From positions 23,966 through 87,965 of the forward strand of contig NMRB01002545.1 of the NCBI GenBank assembly GCA_002633025.1: a DNA stretch of 64,000 nt, given 5' to 3'. Of the stretch, positions 23,583 to 35,900 are shown one piece after another (positions within the stretch are counted from its first letter, which is position 1; every line of letters starts with the position of its first letter). Both the position numbers and the translations under genes were made by a program. This DNA is from Notospermus geniculatus (Eukaryota; Nemertea; Pilidiophora; Heteronemertea; Lineidae). Below the pieces are notes generated by a model, which saw nothing but the letters and a program-made list of their open reading frames with translations, was not told where the DNA came from and made no database searches.

Positions 23583-23787
23583 GGTGCAGGGGGCAAATGC
23601 CCCCAGAGCAAAACAAATTTTTCCTCTTAAGGTCCTCTCTTCAAGCCAAGTTATTGTGGTGTCAGATGTGAGGTGTAGATTTTCAATTTTTTTCTGGGGG
23701 AAGGCCCAGACCCCCCCCTCCGGCTTTGCCCTCCAGACTCAATCAATTTTGCCCCCCTAGGCCATAAAAGCAAGCTACGCCCCGGTT
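23566..23787 (+). mobile_element. MITE, family M (aggggcgtagctag type)
   Basis: Starts with caggggtgtagctagcgg and ends with gcaagctacgcccc, imperfect inverted ends. The interior shares ccccagagc, gtgtagattttcaatttttttctgggg and the cataaaagc segment with the better preserved copy at 51097-51343. Copy 1 of the segmental duplication carries its first bases at 20883 before the gap. Confidence 0.7.
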
Positions 23788-24126
23788 TTATAGTAATGTG
23801 AGTGGGTCATTCTGATACTAAGGTCATGTAAAATACGCCTGTCGACACAGCTCTATTTTGACATATCAAGGCCTACGGCCACTTCGCCCAAGTTCTAACT
23901 TCACTCCTAGAGTAGGAGTTATAGGAACACTTTTCAAGGCAAGATGACAGCGCACAGATATCACTAAGTTCGGCACCAAGCTCTTATGAAAAGCACCTGT
24001 TAGTCACAGTGGTCATGGTATAACATGACTGAATATGCTACTGACCACTAAATGACCTTGAAGTATGCTAGTGACCTCAATAGCAAGGTCAGCAAAGAAA
24101 TGGTGAACTAACGTAGGAGATGATAA

Positions 24127-24411
24127 ATCCACACTGTATTGAATTCAGAAAGTCCTTACGTCCTCTGATGTTAGTGTAGTGTAAAATGTGCTAGGCCTAT
24201 GGTCTATACCCTGCCTGCTGTTTTTTTTTCAATGTGTGCTCAAAACTATGTCTTGATTCTTTGAAGTAGGCTACTTGTCAGCAACTCACTTGCTTATCTA
24301 TTTTTGGTATCAGGCAAGATTTTGGGGACCTTTATCAGGTTATGAGACCTCTTACTGCATTCTCCTTACACTTTGAAAATACCGTAAAAATTCAATACAG
24401 AGGGACTTTAA
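24127..24411 (-). mobile_element. MITE-like dispersed repeat, family A, copy 2
   Basis: Reverse-complement copy of 2149-2406: tgtattgaattcagaaagt and tagtgtagtgtaaaatgtg at its left and ttcaatacagagggactttaa-type end at its right. It is interrupted relative to copy 1 by small indels. Confidence 0.6.
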
Positions 24412-27400
24412 TACGGTAAGGACCTTGTTGGCATTTCGGACAGAGGCTAAACTACGAATGTTCATGAAACATGTCAATTACATGCGTTCATTGCACTGAA
24501 ATTAATAATCGAAATGCAAATATGTAAAGTATGTATGGCTTGATCACAAAATACAGTCTTCATAAAAGGAATTTAAAAATACTGCTTATTGTGTCCCATA
24601 CAAAACATTATATCATAGAAATAAATAATGAATACAGTGTGATCTCCGGTAGCAATGATTTAGTATCGCATTAAGAATAGCTTTGTACCACACAGCCTGC
24701 ATAAGCCGTCAAAATATACACAGAGTTATTTAATTCTACCTACTTACACAACAGGATTCAAGCATAACTGTCTACTGAAAATGGTGTAGTTCAGGGGAGG
24801 ATCCACGATTTCATAAAAGAGGCGGCGCACTGTGCTAGAAACATTGAAATCTGCAGTGAATTTCAATGATTTGCTCCAAATTTCAGATTTTCCCTACAAT
24901 GACATCACGCATAAATTAGCATTTTCGACACAGGCTAGTTCCGTACTGTACGGAAAATAGCACTGGCATTTTCACACACATATTCTGCGATGTCTTCCAA
25001 ACTACTTATCTGAACTTGATAAAGCAAAAAGCAAAATGTGTCTATGTATTCTATACACGTCAGAAATAATATGTGTAGTCAATTTTTGGATATAACTAGG
25101 ACTTGAAAATTATAAACGGTCAGAAAATGTGTCGCATGTTTGGTTGTTCCAATGGAGTTTGAACTCTGTTGAAAAAGAGTCTGCACAATGTTGATGTCAC
25201 AGGCCAGGACTCTTCCTCAGGTTGAAGTTACGATGAACAACTATTTTCATCTAATATACAAATAGGAAGCATGAACAGTACAAAGTTAATACAGTCCAGA
25301 AGTGTTAGAAAAATAAATAGAAAAGTTACACACTGGCACTTAGAATAGCAGTTCAAGTTGAAGGAAAGAAAGTTTATGATACTAAAGCTTCTATTTTACC
25401 ACGTTGAAGATTCTAGATTTAAAGAGCTTTAAATTCATGTACTTAAACGGTCATCAGTTAGTACAGTACTCTGCACAATTGGCCTACCTTCCGCGCCGCG
25501 TATCATCTGCGTATCACATGCAGTGTCATGCGCATACTGTCCTCATGTCTTCCGCGGACATCGCGTGGCGCCTTGGAAGGCACACAGTGAAGACATAACG
25601 TCATTCGTGTGTCGTGCGCAATGGTCACGCGAAGAGAAGCGTGACGTACCCGTACCGTAAACAGTGAATTGGAACGTACCTCCTTCTGTGTGATGTACGT
25701 AGAAGGTACGCTGATAAATGTAGGTCAATTGTGCTCCGTACTGCGATCTTCATGATTGCTACCCGATAAAGTTGGGATTTTTATGTATATCTATGCAAAA
25801 TAGGTAGATATGAAGAAGTCTTTCTCTTTTACCTTTGGTCAGGTCTTGTTGCCCCATGATATAAGGGCCTATTATTTTTATCATAATCATTGACCAAATT
25901 CATTGTTTTTTATAAATAACAGAATGGATCAGGCACATTATTGGACAATGGACAAAACTGGAAGAAGTGCATGAACTTCAAAAAACTGTCAAATAACTTA
26001 CTACAAAAGAAGCACCATAGTCAACAAACTAAATTTTAAACGCACCAATTTCAATCAGCCGATTCATATCAAAAGAAATTAACAATGACGTGAAAGAGCA
26101 CACAAGTGACTAAACAATATTACTTCATATTTCTAACTGCTCATGTCGATTTACCAAGTCTGTGCCCGTCTTTACCTTACCGGGGTACTCCATAGGCATA
26201 GGGATGCACAATGTAACAAAACATCCAATTGGTTAATTTCAATAAAACAATAATTGTGATTGGTCAATGCATCTGTATATATTTATGCCTACGTTTCTAA
26301 TTGGTCAGCTTGGAAGGGTCATGAGTTCTGATTGGTCACTTGCTCCAGGTATTATCATCATTTCTAGTCATATCACTGCTCGTACTAAGTTAGAAAAATT
26401 TCATATAAAAAAGTGACAAATTTGCAACATGACTGTATCACTATTGCAGTCTAGAAAAAATATTTAACATATAAAAAACAGTGAGTGAGAGAACAGGATA
26501 TGAATGCTGAGCAAAACTTTGATCACAATTCAGACGAAAAAACAACAATTTTTGAACGGTAGGCTAGCAAATGGCTTTGTGTTACTCCCTCCCACCTAGT
26601 GTGGGCTACCAGTCCTGGACTTTTACAGCATTCACATACACACTAGACTAGAGAATCAGCATTTAAGAAAGGTTAAATCATGACTGGTTATTAAAGGGCA
26701 TTACTCGCGGCAGTTTAAAATGACACTTAGAATATTATTGTGGCCCGCGAAATTCACAATTTGAAAATTACCGTACAAATTTCTGTATTTTAGTGAATTA
26801 GATCATTCAGGCCTAAATCTGTAGTTGACCACGTGCTAAATGGTATCCAAAGAGAATAAAGCCATGGCAGTCATGCAACAATGTATGTTTTGTGGAATAC
26901 TAATGTATCCAAGATGGCGGCAATCGATCATTAGTTTAGACTCTTTGGCTGGCATGACCTATTCGCTTTAAGGATTCCATGCGATGAAAGTTTTATGTGT
27001 GCATGAGCCAATCAAATAATAAAAGGACAGTCAAACATGTATTCAATTGATGGACATCACATGACCAATAGCTTGAATTAAGAACCCAAGAGCCCAGTAA
27101 TGCATGTACAATAACTCTACAGACAGTTTTACATTGATGCCCACATATTTTTCAACACTTCTTAAAACAATTTTCCATTGACAATACTTTCACGAAGCTC
27201 AAAATATGCAAAATGTGCATCCAATAACGAAAACAGGATACAGTTTGTGAAATTAGACATCTCACCAGCTATTATCTGTTTCTGGATCTAAAAAGCCATA
27301 TTTTTTTTGTTTTACATCTATCACAAAATGGTAGAGTTTATTGCGAAATTTGGTTTAAAGTTAATCTCGAAATAGGGAGAATGGCCCCAGGTATCCCCTC

Positions 27401-27781
27401 AGGTGCTAAGTGGGGGATTTTAACTCTGTTGTTTTCACATGGTTCTCACACTCAAAGCCTTCAATACAGAGAGCGAATTGGGGAGTACCTAGTACTAACA
27501 AAAACACCCAGATGACCCACGATACAAAAACCCCATACAATTTCCTATTATGTTCATGAAATAAGTAAAACATCCTCGGGAAATGCACTTTGCCCAGTTA
27601 CGGATGCGTCACATTCATAATTCAACAGCATACAAAGCAACTCCACAAAATGTTTTTTTTACAACAAAGTAACATTTAGCTGAATTTCTAGTGACAAACA
27701 TGGAGATTTCATCAGCCTTCACACCGACGTCATCTTGGGCATGAAGAGGACTCAAAATAATCCGAAGCTCCGTGTTTGAGA

Positions 27782-27900
27782 AAACCTATGCTGTCAGAGA
27801 GAGTCGCTCTCTCTATCATGTGAAGACCGGTTCTACCGGGAATCTGACCTGGAACCTCAGAGGTGGCAGGCGCGGATGTTTCCATTGCGCCACTCAGACA
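27782..27900 (-). mobile_element. tRNA-like SINE head
   Basis: On the minus strand an A box TGGCGCAATGG (27892-27882) is followed by a B-box-like GGTCAGATTCC (27849-27839). Spacing is tRNA-like, but the fold is imperfect and no CCA or terminator context suggests a functional tRNA. It is taken as a pol III-derived repeat. Confidence 0.4.
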
Positions 27901-28159
27901 GTTGTTGTAGTCAATGTTAAAATAGCCAAGCCAATAAACCACAGAAACTAGGCNAACTACACAGCAGAAAACATCAGTGAAGGTATCACCTTGAAATAAC
28001 TGAGAAAATCTATCAAACTAATTTCATGATTTTAGGAAAAGGCAGAGGTGTCAGTGTACCGGTATCTTTGTGACAGCTAGTAGCACTCTTTTAATTTGGA
28101 GAAAAGACAGAAGAATTGTAGGCATGATAGGAACCAAGAGAGACAGACTTCAAACTAAC

Positions 28160-28837
28160 CTGAACCTTCCTTTCAACACATTCTGCCATGTCTGGAATGA
28201 CTGAATTGTTGTCCGCCCTTTCCTGCTCAGAGTCTTGAGTTTTTGAAGGTATCGCCATTGTCAATCTCCGCTTGGCTTTCGATGGAACAGCAGGTTGCAG
28301 TTGATTGTCACTCGCACTGGCTGTCAATGACAATGTCATGTTGGAAGCAGGTCTGGGGCAAATTGGTGTCCTCTTTGTGTCCAGTCTCTTGACAGTTGGC
28401 ATTATTGGAACATAGGGAGACTGTGCTTTCCTTTTCACACTGCTGACATTTGCAGGGCTGGGTAGGCTTGGTTCCCTACTTGTAGGCTGCCTAGTAGTAC
28501 TACTAGCACTTGTAGTACTAGGCCTAGGCCTAGGTCCACCATTAGAACATGCACCACCACCGGTAGACTTTGCTGCCAGCTTTAACTTTATTTCATTGAC
28601 ACACTTGTCCCTCTCCTCCTCCAAATGTTTCACTTTGGCCAACATCTCGGTATTAAAGTGTTCAATTTTATTTAGCTTATTGAAACACGGCCGGCACACA
28701 ACGTCGTCATCAGAACTTATACTGTCAGGCCCCGCAAATGTACAAATCAACTGCCGAATTGTGGGCAGTGGGCCGATGTTCCTCCGTTTTGTAGGAGGCA
28801 CGCCATCTCCACACACACAACAGTACCTGTACGACAT
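28160..28837 (-). CDS. ZAD-like zinc-binding domain protein, first coding exon (partial)
   Basis: Begins MSYRYCCVCGDG and encodes 226 residues up to a GTTAGT donor after ERKVQ; the frame otherwise runs 22 residues further to a stop at 28091. Residues 6-9 (CCVC) and a second pair at about 48-51 (CRPC) with the following FNKLNKIEHFN resemble the C-x2-C...C-x2-C plus helix layout of ZAD-type zinc modules. After this comes a charged, probably coiled-coil segment (KHLEEERDKCVNEIKLKLAA), then a low-complexity Ser/Pro/Thr/Lys-rich region with basic patches such as KAKRRL that suggest a nuclear location. In insects ZAD modules sit before C2H2 fingers; similar modules occur in uncharacterised invertebrate proteins, some from mobile elements. 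No downstream exon was found. The start has a clear ATG near a CCAAT-like ATTGGTC at 28978-28984. Confidence 0.55.
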
Positions 28838-29884
28838 ATTTCCGTCGTCAATTCCTGGAAATTCGGTAAAATTTCAACATTTTCCTCTCAATCATTTCTC
28901 CGCATCAACCATTTCAACAGACGGCCATGTTTTGATCATGTGACCTACGCCCAAACATGCCGATGCAAAACGTACTCTGATTGGTCAAAATCAAATGCGT
29001 TGGCAGCGCGCCAGATTCGCGTGGGACCTGTGGATTTCTCGAAGGGTTGGGGAGGGAGCAACGAAGGCGCCGCCCATGTAACCGTGGCCCGCACTAACCC
29101 TTCGGTTGTCGAAGATGGCCAGAAGCACAACGCCATATAGTTGCCCATACATGTTCAATATTATTGCACAATATGAGGACCAAAATGGGAAATATTATTG
29201 CCAATCTTTCTTCCACCCAGAAGCACATGCCCCTATTTTGGGCCCCATATTGTGCAGTAATATTGATCGTGTATGGCCCGCTTTAGGGTCCCATATTGTG
29301 CAATAATATTGTATGTGTGTTGGCCACTTACTGATAACTGCTGTCCATATTTGAGTGGTGTCCTAATTACAGCGGTGGAGTGAATTCAAAGAAATTGTTA
29401 ATTTCAAGACTGAACTAGGGTGTCCTTTACACCAAGGTGTCCTCCCAGCTGAGGTGTCTGATAATAAAGTTCAGTTCCTTCTTGTTTTTTTCATAAAAAA
29501 GTTTCATTCCTTCTTTAGAACTGATTTCATATGATTATGAACTCCAGCAGGCCTTTACCAATAATTGTCCATCCACTTCGCATGCAATCACTGACACCAT
29601 TTTTGCCATTTTTTTCGGCATTGTTTGGGTATTGAACATAGGCCCGGGTTGTATTTATCGATAGCGTGATGGAAAAAAGATAAAATAAGTTCTGATATGC
29701 TTTTTTTCTCTGAACATTTTCCTGGGTCAGACTATCAGAATGAACATACATTTCCATGTTTTTTTCTCTCCAATATTTGTGGTGTGCAGTTTGCCCTTTT
29801 AATTCCAAAATATCTAACACTGGTGTATCGAAATACCAAAATATCTAATAAATATCTAATACACAAAATATATTCTATTTTTAG
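28838..29884. other. Upstream of the minus-strand gene and of the 7S exon; no exon recognised
   Basis: Includes the presumed promoter of the gene at 28837. Between about 29140 and 29315 the motif caatattattgcacaatatg and its complement recur with other sequence between, forming an imperfect foldback. I found no signal-peptide exon for the collagen gene here. Confidence 0.4.
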
Positions 29885-29944
29885 GCATGTAAAGGCTGTG
29901 CTGGGAAGAGACGATGTGTGTGTAAGGGGCAGAAGGGTCAACCG
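29885..29944 (+). CDS. COL4A1: Collagen IV exon encoding the 7S cysteine-rich segment
   Basis: Sixty nucleotides, phase 0-0, read [20 protein letters not shown]. The closely spaced cysteines before the first Gly-X-Y triplets are typical of the collagen IV 7S domain, where four protomers are cross-linked. The acceptor is tatttttag and the donor GTAAGT. The exon must be preceded by a signal-peptide exon that I could not locate. The donor lies at the first unit of a tandem repeat. Confidence 0.85.
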
Positions 29945-32900
29945 GTAAGTTGCTGGTATTGGTTGGTACGATAACAGACATGACAGAGGTGTAATCCCAA
30001 ACTGGTAAGTTGCTGAGTATTGGTTGTGTACAATGACAGACATAACAGAGATTTAATCCCAAATTGGTAAGTTGCTAGCATTGGTTGTGTGCAATAACAG
30101 AGATTTAATCCCAAACCGGTAAGTTGCTGGCATTGGCTGTGTGTACAATAACAGAGATAAAATCCCAAACCGGTAAGTTGCTGGTATTGGTGGTGCACAG
30201 TACAGAGATTTAATCCCAAACTGGTAAGTTGCTGGTATTGGTGGTCTACAAGGTTTAATCCCAAACCGCTAATTTGCTGGTATTGGTTGTGTACAATAAC
30301 AGAGATTTAATCCCCAACTGGTAAGTTGCTGGTATTGGTTGTGTGCAATAACAGAGATTTACAATGTAATCCCCAACTGGTACGTTGCTGGTATTGGTTG
30401 TGTACAATAACAGACATAACAGAGATTTAATCCCAAACCAGTAAGTTGCTGGCATTGGTTGTGTGCAACAAAAGAGATCTAACCCCAAACCGGGAAGTTG
30501 GTTGTGTGCAGTAACAGAGATTTAATCCCAAACAGTAAGTTGCTGGCTTTGGTTGAGTGGAATAACAGAGATTTAACATATCAAACTGACTGGTGACGTG
30601 TATGAGCTCCATATTGCGATGTATCTTCTCTTTGGCATTCCTGTTTGAGATTTTCGTTAGCCACACAAGGCCTGCTCCTACCACACTGATGCCACAAATG
30701 TAACATTTTCTCTTCTCCAGGGTGAGCGAGGTCTGACAGGTCTACAAGGACCACCCGGTCTGCCTGGGTTTCCAGGTCAAGAGGGTCCACTCGGAGGATT
30801 AGGGCCTCAGGGAGACACTGGAAATCTTGGCCGAAGAGGTGTCAAGGGTGTCAGGGTGAGTTACTTATGAAATTGCGACCAAGTGGTCAGTGGTATCCAA
30901 AGTGTTGATGTTAGTTGGTGTACCCTGTATGTGGGGTTTGAGGACATTTCGTCCACGGATTTTTCGTCCCTGGACACTTCATTCCCAGACTTTTCATCCC
31001 TGGACATTGTCCCCGAGGACATTGTCTTCCCAGGACATTTTGTTCGTGAATGTAAATTGTTCCCAGGGACATCCCTACCTGAAATTTCTTGCGATCCTAT
31101 CATCAAGAATTGATCCTGCTGCTGATAATCTGATGGTCATTATTTGGATTGGAACGATCCACTGATCGCAGGATTACCACTTTCTTTTAATTTCATCCGC
31201 TAGGACATTTCGTCCTGAGGATATGTCCACTCTTTGTAGACCTTCTTGTAACAGACAAAATATTCCATGTGATTCTGCATGTTATGATCTTTAATTTTGT
31301 TTTCACTTTCAGGGCCAGCAAGGTCCCCCTGGTTTTACAGGAGTTCCGGGTGTGCCAGTAAGTATCAATGAATAAACCAGTTTTGTTTACTCTGAAAACT
31401 TCTTTTGGTTCATCTATTTTTTTCGGCTGGGTAGACAGATGTTATCAGCCGGGTATTTTACCCAGCTCCCGGCTACGACTACACTGCCCCCTGTGATTGG
31501 CCTTTAAAAAAAACATCTCAAAAATCCCTACCATCTTCCCACGCACCAAAAACAATGCTTCTTAAAGGGCTAAGTGGGCTTTCCATAATCACTATTAACA
31601 GGCGTTAGGTCACTATGTTACTTCCTTCCATTCCTTAAGAACATCCTGGACTCCACTCTGGTAGAAAAGTATCATTAACAATTATTTGTATTAATTACCT
31701 ATCAACTATAACACCCATCCTGAGTTGAGTGACAGTGAGAAAGGCAAATTGTACTCCAGTTCATCTCGAAATACCAAGGACTGTGGTCCTTCGTCTTCGG
31801 ACTCCGCTAGTCCGAAGGCGTAGAAATATGACCCTTGATGGTTCAAGATGCTGCAGTTGTGTTTCCCATTGTAGGGGCCATGTCGATTTAGAGGAATCAG
31901 AGGAATCGGAGGAATCAGAGGAAAATTCAGTCTGCAGCCCATCAATCACACACAATCACATGACTACCATGTACTAAATAGATAAACACAGCCACGTGGT
32001 TGTGTAAACGTCATAACAGCTTTAGTGGAACTTGCAATTCGGCCCTTTTCTCCTAAAGTGCTGGCTTTCGGCTCTCAAGTCATTTTAACTGTTTTATCAC
32101 CAACCTCGATGATGATGAGTTTATTATAACAACTCAATAGCCAATGAAATGTTATGAATTAACTATTCTGATAAGTTTATATTTTATCTTATGGTGATTT
32201 TCTGGATTTTCCAGCCCGATTCCTCTGATTCCTCTGATTCCTCTAAATCGACATGGCCCATTGTAGGCCTTTGTGATCTCTTTGCTGAAACAGACAGAAA
32301 TAAAATACTGACATGGCAAAAATTTGGTAGCACGCACTATGGAAATCTGATAACTGTATTTGTGCTACACCACATCCCGCATGAATTTGCGTGTGTGCTG
32401 CCAGCTTTTGGAGTGCACGTCATGTCAGTGACATGATCTCACTCTGACTGACATGAATTTGTATGTGAGCTGTCAAATTTATGCTTTCATCGTCATCTTG
32501 GGAACTAAATGCACCCTTTTCTCATCGGCTAATCACATCAATGGGTCCTTTTCTTGCACAAAAGTGTGGCCCTTACATTCTCCCCATAAGTAGGGCCTGC
32601 CTTAATTCCTCTAACCTCAAAGTGTGAGCTGGCTGTAATCTTCTGCTGAAGTTTTCATAAGTCATTGTGAATGAATTGGAAAGAATTTGAAGAAACATTC
32701 TTCAGATGGTTGATAGGAACAACCCTTCTTCAAATATTTTTCGATCAGGACCTTTTAGTGTGAGAAAACTTTGACAGATGATGCCGTCTGCTGGACTATG
32801 GGGGTGGATGAGTTCATAAATGCACCCTTTTCTGGCACCCTTATGACATCATTGTCTCTTATTTTAGGGTTTAGATGGCTTAGAAGGACCTGTTGGCCTC

Positions 32901-35900
32901 CCGGGTTTTAATGGTTGCAATGGCACGAAAGGTCGTGAAGGCAAATCTGGACTTCCAGGCGTTCCCGGTCCCCCAGGACAGCCGGGATACCTTGGCGGCC
33001 AGGGTCCAAAGGGTGACCCTGGTGAAGTTATCAGCAGAGGGCGAGGTCTCAAAGGCGAGCGAGGTGAAAAAGGTCGCCCGGGTCTTTCGGTAAGATATTG
33101 CAAACATTAGTTGTAGCACAGCGTCAGTAATTAATCATCCCTGGCTTCTCACCTCCATCGCATGAGACATTTGTCCGTGGCACCTTGTACCTTGTGTCTT
33201 TGCAAGGGGAAATAAAAGACCGCATCCAAGTGATCAGGAACGTGAGAAGCTTGAGATGGCTTCTTCCATGCTTACCAGGGCCAATAATGCTTAGCTTTGG
33301 CCCTGATGGAAAAATCCAGTATACATGTACATGGAAGTGGACTCTAATGCATCCAGTAAAGTGAAAGATGAACTAGATTTGTGGAAGATTGGTAGGATGT
33401 TGAAGCCGAGATGCAGAGGTGTCAGTGTTGTGGTAGTGGAATTTGATAACTGAATGAATAGTGGTAATGTGATGAAGTAAAGTGGGGTGTAGGGTATAGG
33501 TAGGTCTATGAGGGTGATTTGTTGTGATTACATATTAAGTACCGGTACTAGATAGTGGGGTTGGGGGAAGTAAATGTATTATTTTTGTAGGATGAAGAGT
33601 TGAAGGGATGCTAGCATTCTGGAAGTAGAAGAAGGGAAGTGTTAATGTTGTGTTAGGCTGTTATATGGGCATCCTGCAGATGGCCTGCTTCTAGCAGTCC
33701 ATCTGCAGGATGCCCCGATTGATAATGGTGCCATGTGTGTGTGGTGTGGGGGGGNNNNNNNNNNNNNNNNNNNNNNNNNNNNNNNNNNNNNNNNNNNNNN
33801 NNNNNNNNNNNNNNNNNNNNNNNNNNNNNNNNNNNNNNNNNNNNNNNNNNNNNNNNNNNNNNNNNNNNNNNNNNNNNNNNNNNNNNNNNNNNNNNNNNNN
33901 NNNNNNNNNNNNNNNNNNNNNNNNNNNNNNNNNNNNNNNNNNNNNNNNNNNNNNNNNNNNNNNNNNNNNNNNNNNNNNNNNNNNNNNNNNNNNNNNNNNN
34001 NNNNNNNNNNNNNNNNNNNNNNNNNNNNNNNNNNNNNNNNNNNNNNNNNNNNNNNNNNNNNNNNNNNNNNNNNNNNNNNNNNNNNNNNNNNNNNNNNNNN
34101 NNNNNNNNNNNNNNNNNNNNNNNNNNNNNNNNNNNNNNNNNNNNNNNNNNNNNNNNNNNNNNNNNNNNNNNNNNNNNNNNNNNNNNNNNNNNNNNNNNNN
34201 NNNNNNNNNNNNNNNNNNNNNNNNNNNNNNNNNNNNNNNNNNNNNNNNNNNNNNNNNNNNNNNNNNNNNNNNNNNNNNNNNNNNNNNNNNNNNNNNNNNN
34301 NNNNNNNNNNNNNNNNNNNNNNNNNNNNNNNNNNNNNNCGTCCTCCCTGATATCTTAGGCCTATTTATTGCAATCAAACTGCACTGAACCTATGTATACT
34401 ATGTTTAGTTTGAGGTATTTTAGAATAGAAATTAAACCCTCGGCTTCGGGTCTTGGTTGCGACACCAAACCCGCTCGGGTGGAGCAAAAATTCCGTCCAA
34501 ACCCTCGGCGAAGCGCCTCGGGTTTGGACTACATTTTAGCTCCACCCTCGCGGGTTTGGTGTCCCAACCAAGACCCTCCGCCTCGGGTTTAATTCCTTAA
34601 ACCACAAAAAAATGAACCATTGTTACAATTTCAGGGTGAACCCGGTGTTGAAGGTCCGCGAGGTCCTCAAGGTGCCAGCACTTCAGAACAAGCTGACGAA
34701 CTGCTCCAAGGTGTGAAAGGAAAACCAGGACCGAAGGGAGAAAAGGGAGATTTGGGTCTCCGCGGTCTTCCTGGTGCCCCAGGTTTGAGTGTGAGTACAA
34801 AAAATAGGCCTATTGAATCGAGAGCCGAGTGCCAATGAGGAACCCGCGTGCCGGAAATCCCGACAGGTCGGCGCTGCGAGCAGTGCGACCGAAACGACGT
34901 CATTGACGTCGTTTTATGTGTTGACGCTACGTCATGAAAAAATCCGCTGTACATTTACTACAGAAAAAATGAGATAAAGACGTTGCCAAAATCGTCATCT
35001 ATGTCTTCATTTTAAGGAAAAAAGCATTGCAAAATTGCAGACATTTTCATCTGCTACAAGATGGTGTAAATTTTAATGCCAGGTGACCGAAACGAAAGGG
35101 TGATTTTCACGCCAGAAATAAATGGAAATAACGTTAGAAAAAAGAAAGTTCGGTCACACTGCTCACAGCGCCGCGTCGTGACGTTAGTTCCTCCGGTTCC
35201 TCATAAGAATGCGTGGAGACAATCTGCAATGTCAAAGCGAGTAGCCCTCTCGATGACGTGATGAGAGGGTATGACCGTCACCATAACCCAGTGGACTGGG
35301 AACACCCCTGAAACCACTGGAAACACCACTGTTAAAAGAAGACACTGGGATCACCACTGGAAAAAACACTGGGACGTATAAACAGTATAAAAAAACAGTA
35401 TATAAACAGTATAAAATTATGAAATTTTGTTGCAGGGTATTGATGGAAGACGAGGTGATAAAGGCAAAGGTGGCGAGCCGGGACCTGAGGGACGAAGGGT
35501 AAGAAAACAAAGCTTTAGCCTGCCGCACACGAGAGAAATTGAGCAAAATGTCATTCGTGGATTTTTACTCAGCCAGTTTCCTCTCTTGTATGTGGCGAAT
35601 TTCTTGCAATTTTTGGCCTCAATGGCCCCTGAGCATAATATCACTCTTATTGACTACCGGTATTGTTGATCACCATTGCTTATCCAACTTTTTCTTCCAG
35701 GGCAAAAGAGGCAAACCAGGGCCTCCAGGAGACTTTGGCCCCAAGGGTGAAAAAGGGGTCCTTGGTTCAGATGGTGACCCTGGGGTGAAAGGGCCAAAGG
35801 GAGAACAGGGCGAGCCTGGTTATAATGGCCGTAAAGGATACAGGGGAGATGCGGTAAGTAGCATTGTTTTTAATTTATCTGCCCCCAGAGTCCAGCAGAC

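Larger units (their letters stand above)
23790..28090. other. Non-coding AT-rich region, no exon recognised
   Basis: No exon with coding character is visible on either strand. It holds a family A MITE copy (24127-24411), four ATTGGTT/ATTGGTC motifs within about 110 bp at 26230-26340 that look like CCAAT boxes on the minus strand, and a tRNA-like SINE head at 27782-27900. It could contain the remaining exons or the 3' UTR of the minus-strand gene at 28160-28837 and the missing first exon of the collagen gene, but I could not identify either. Confidence 0.4.

Noticed and set aside
29735-30684. Several minus-strand frames with [20 protein letters not shown]-like repeats
   Set aside because: They are readings of the 51-bp intronic minisatellite.
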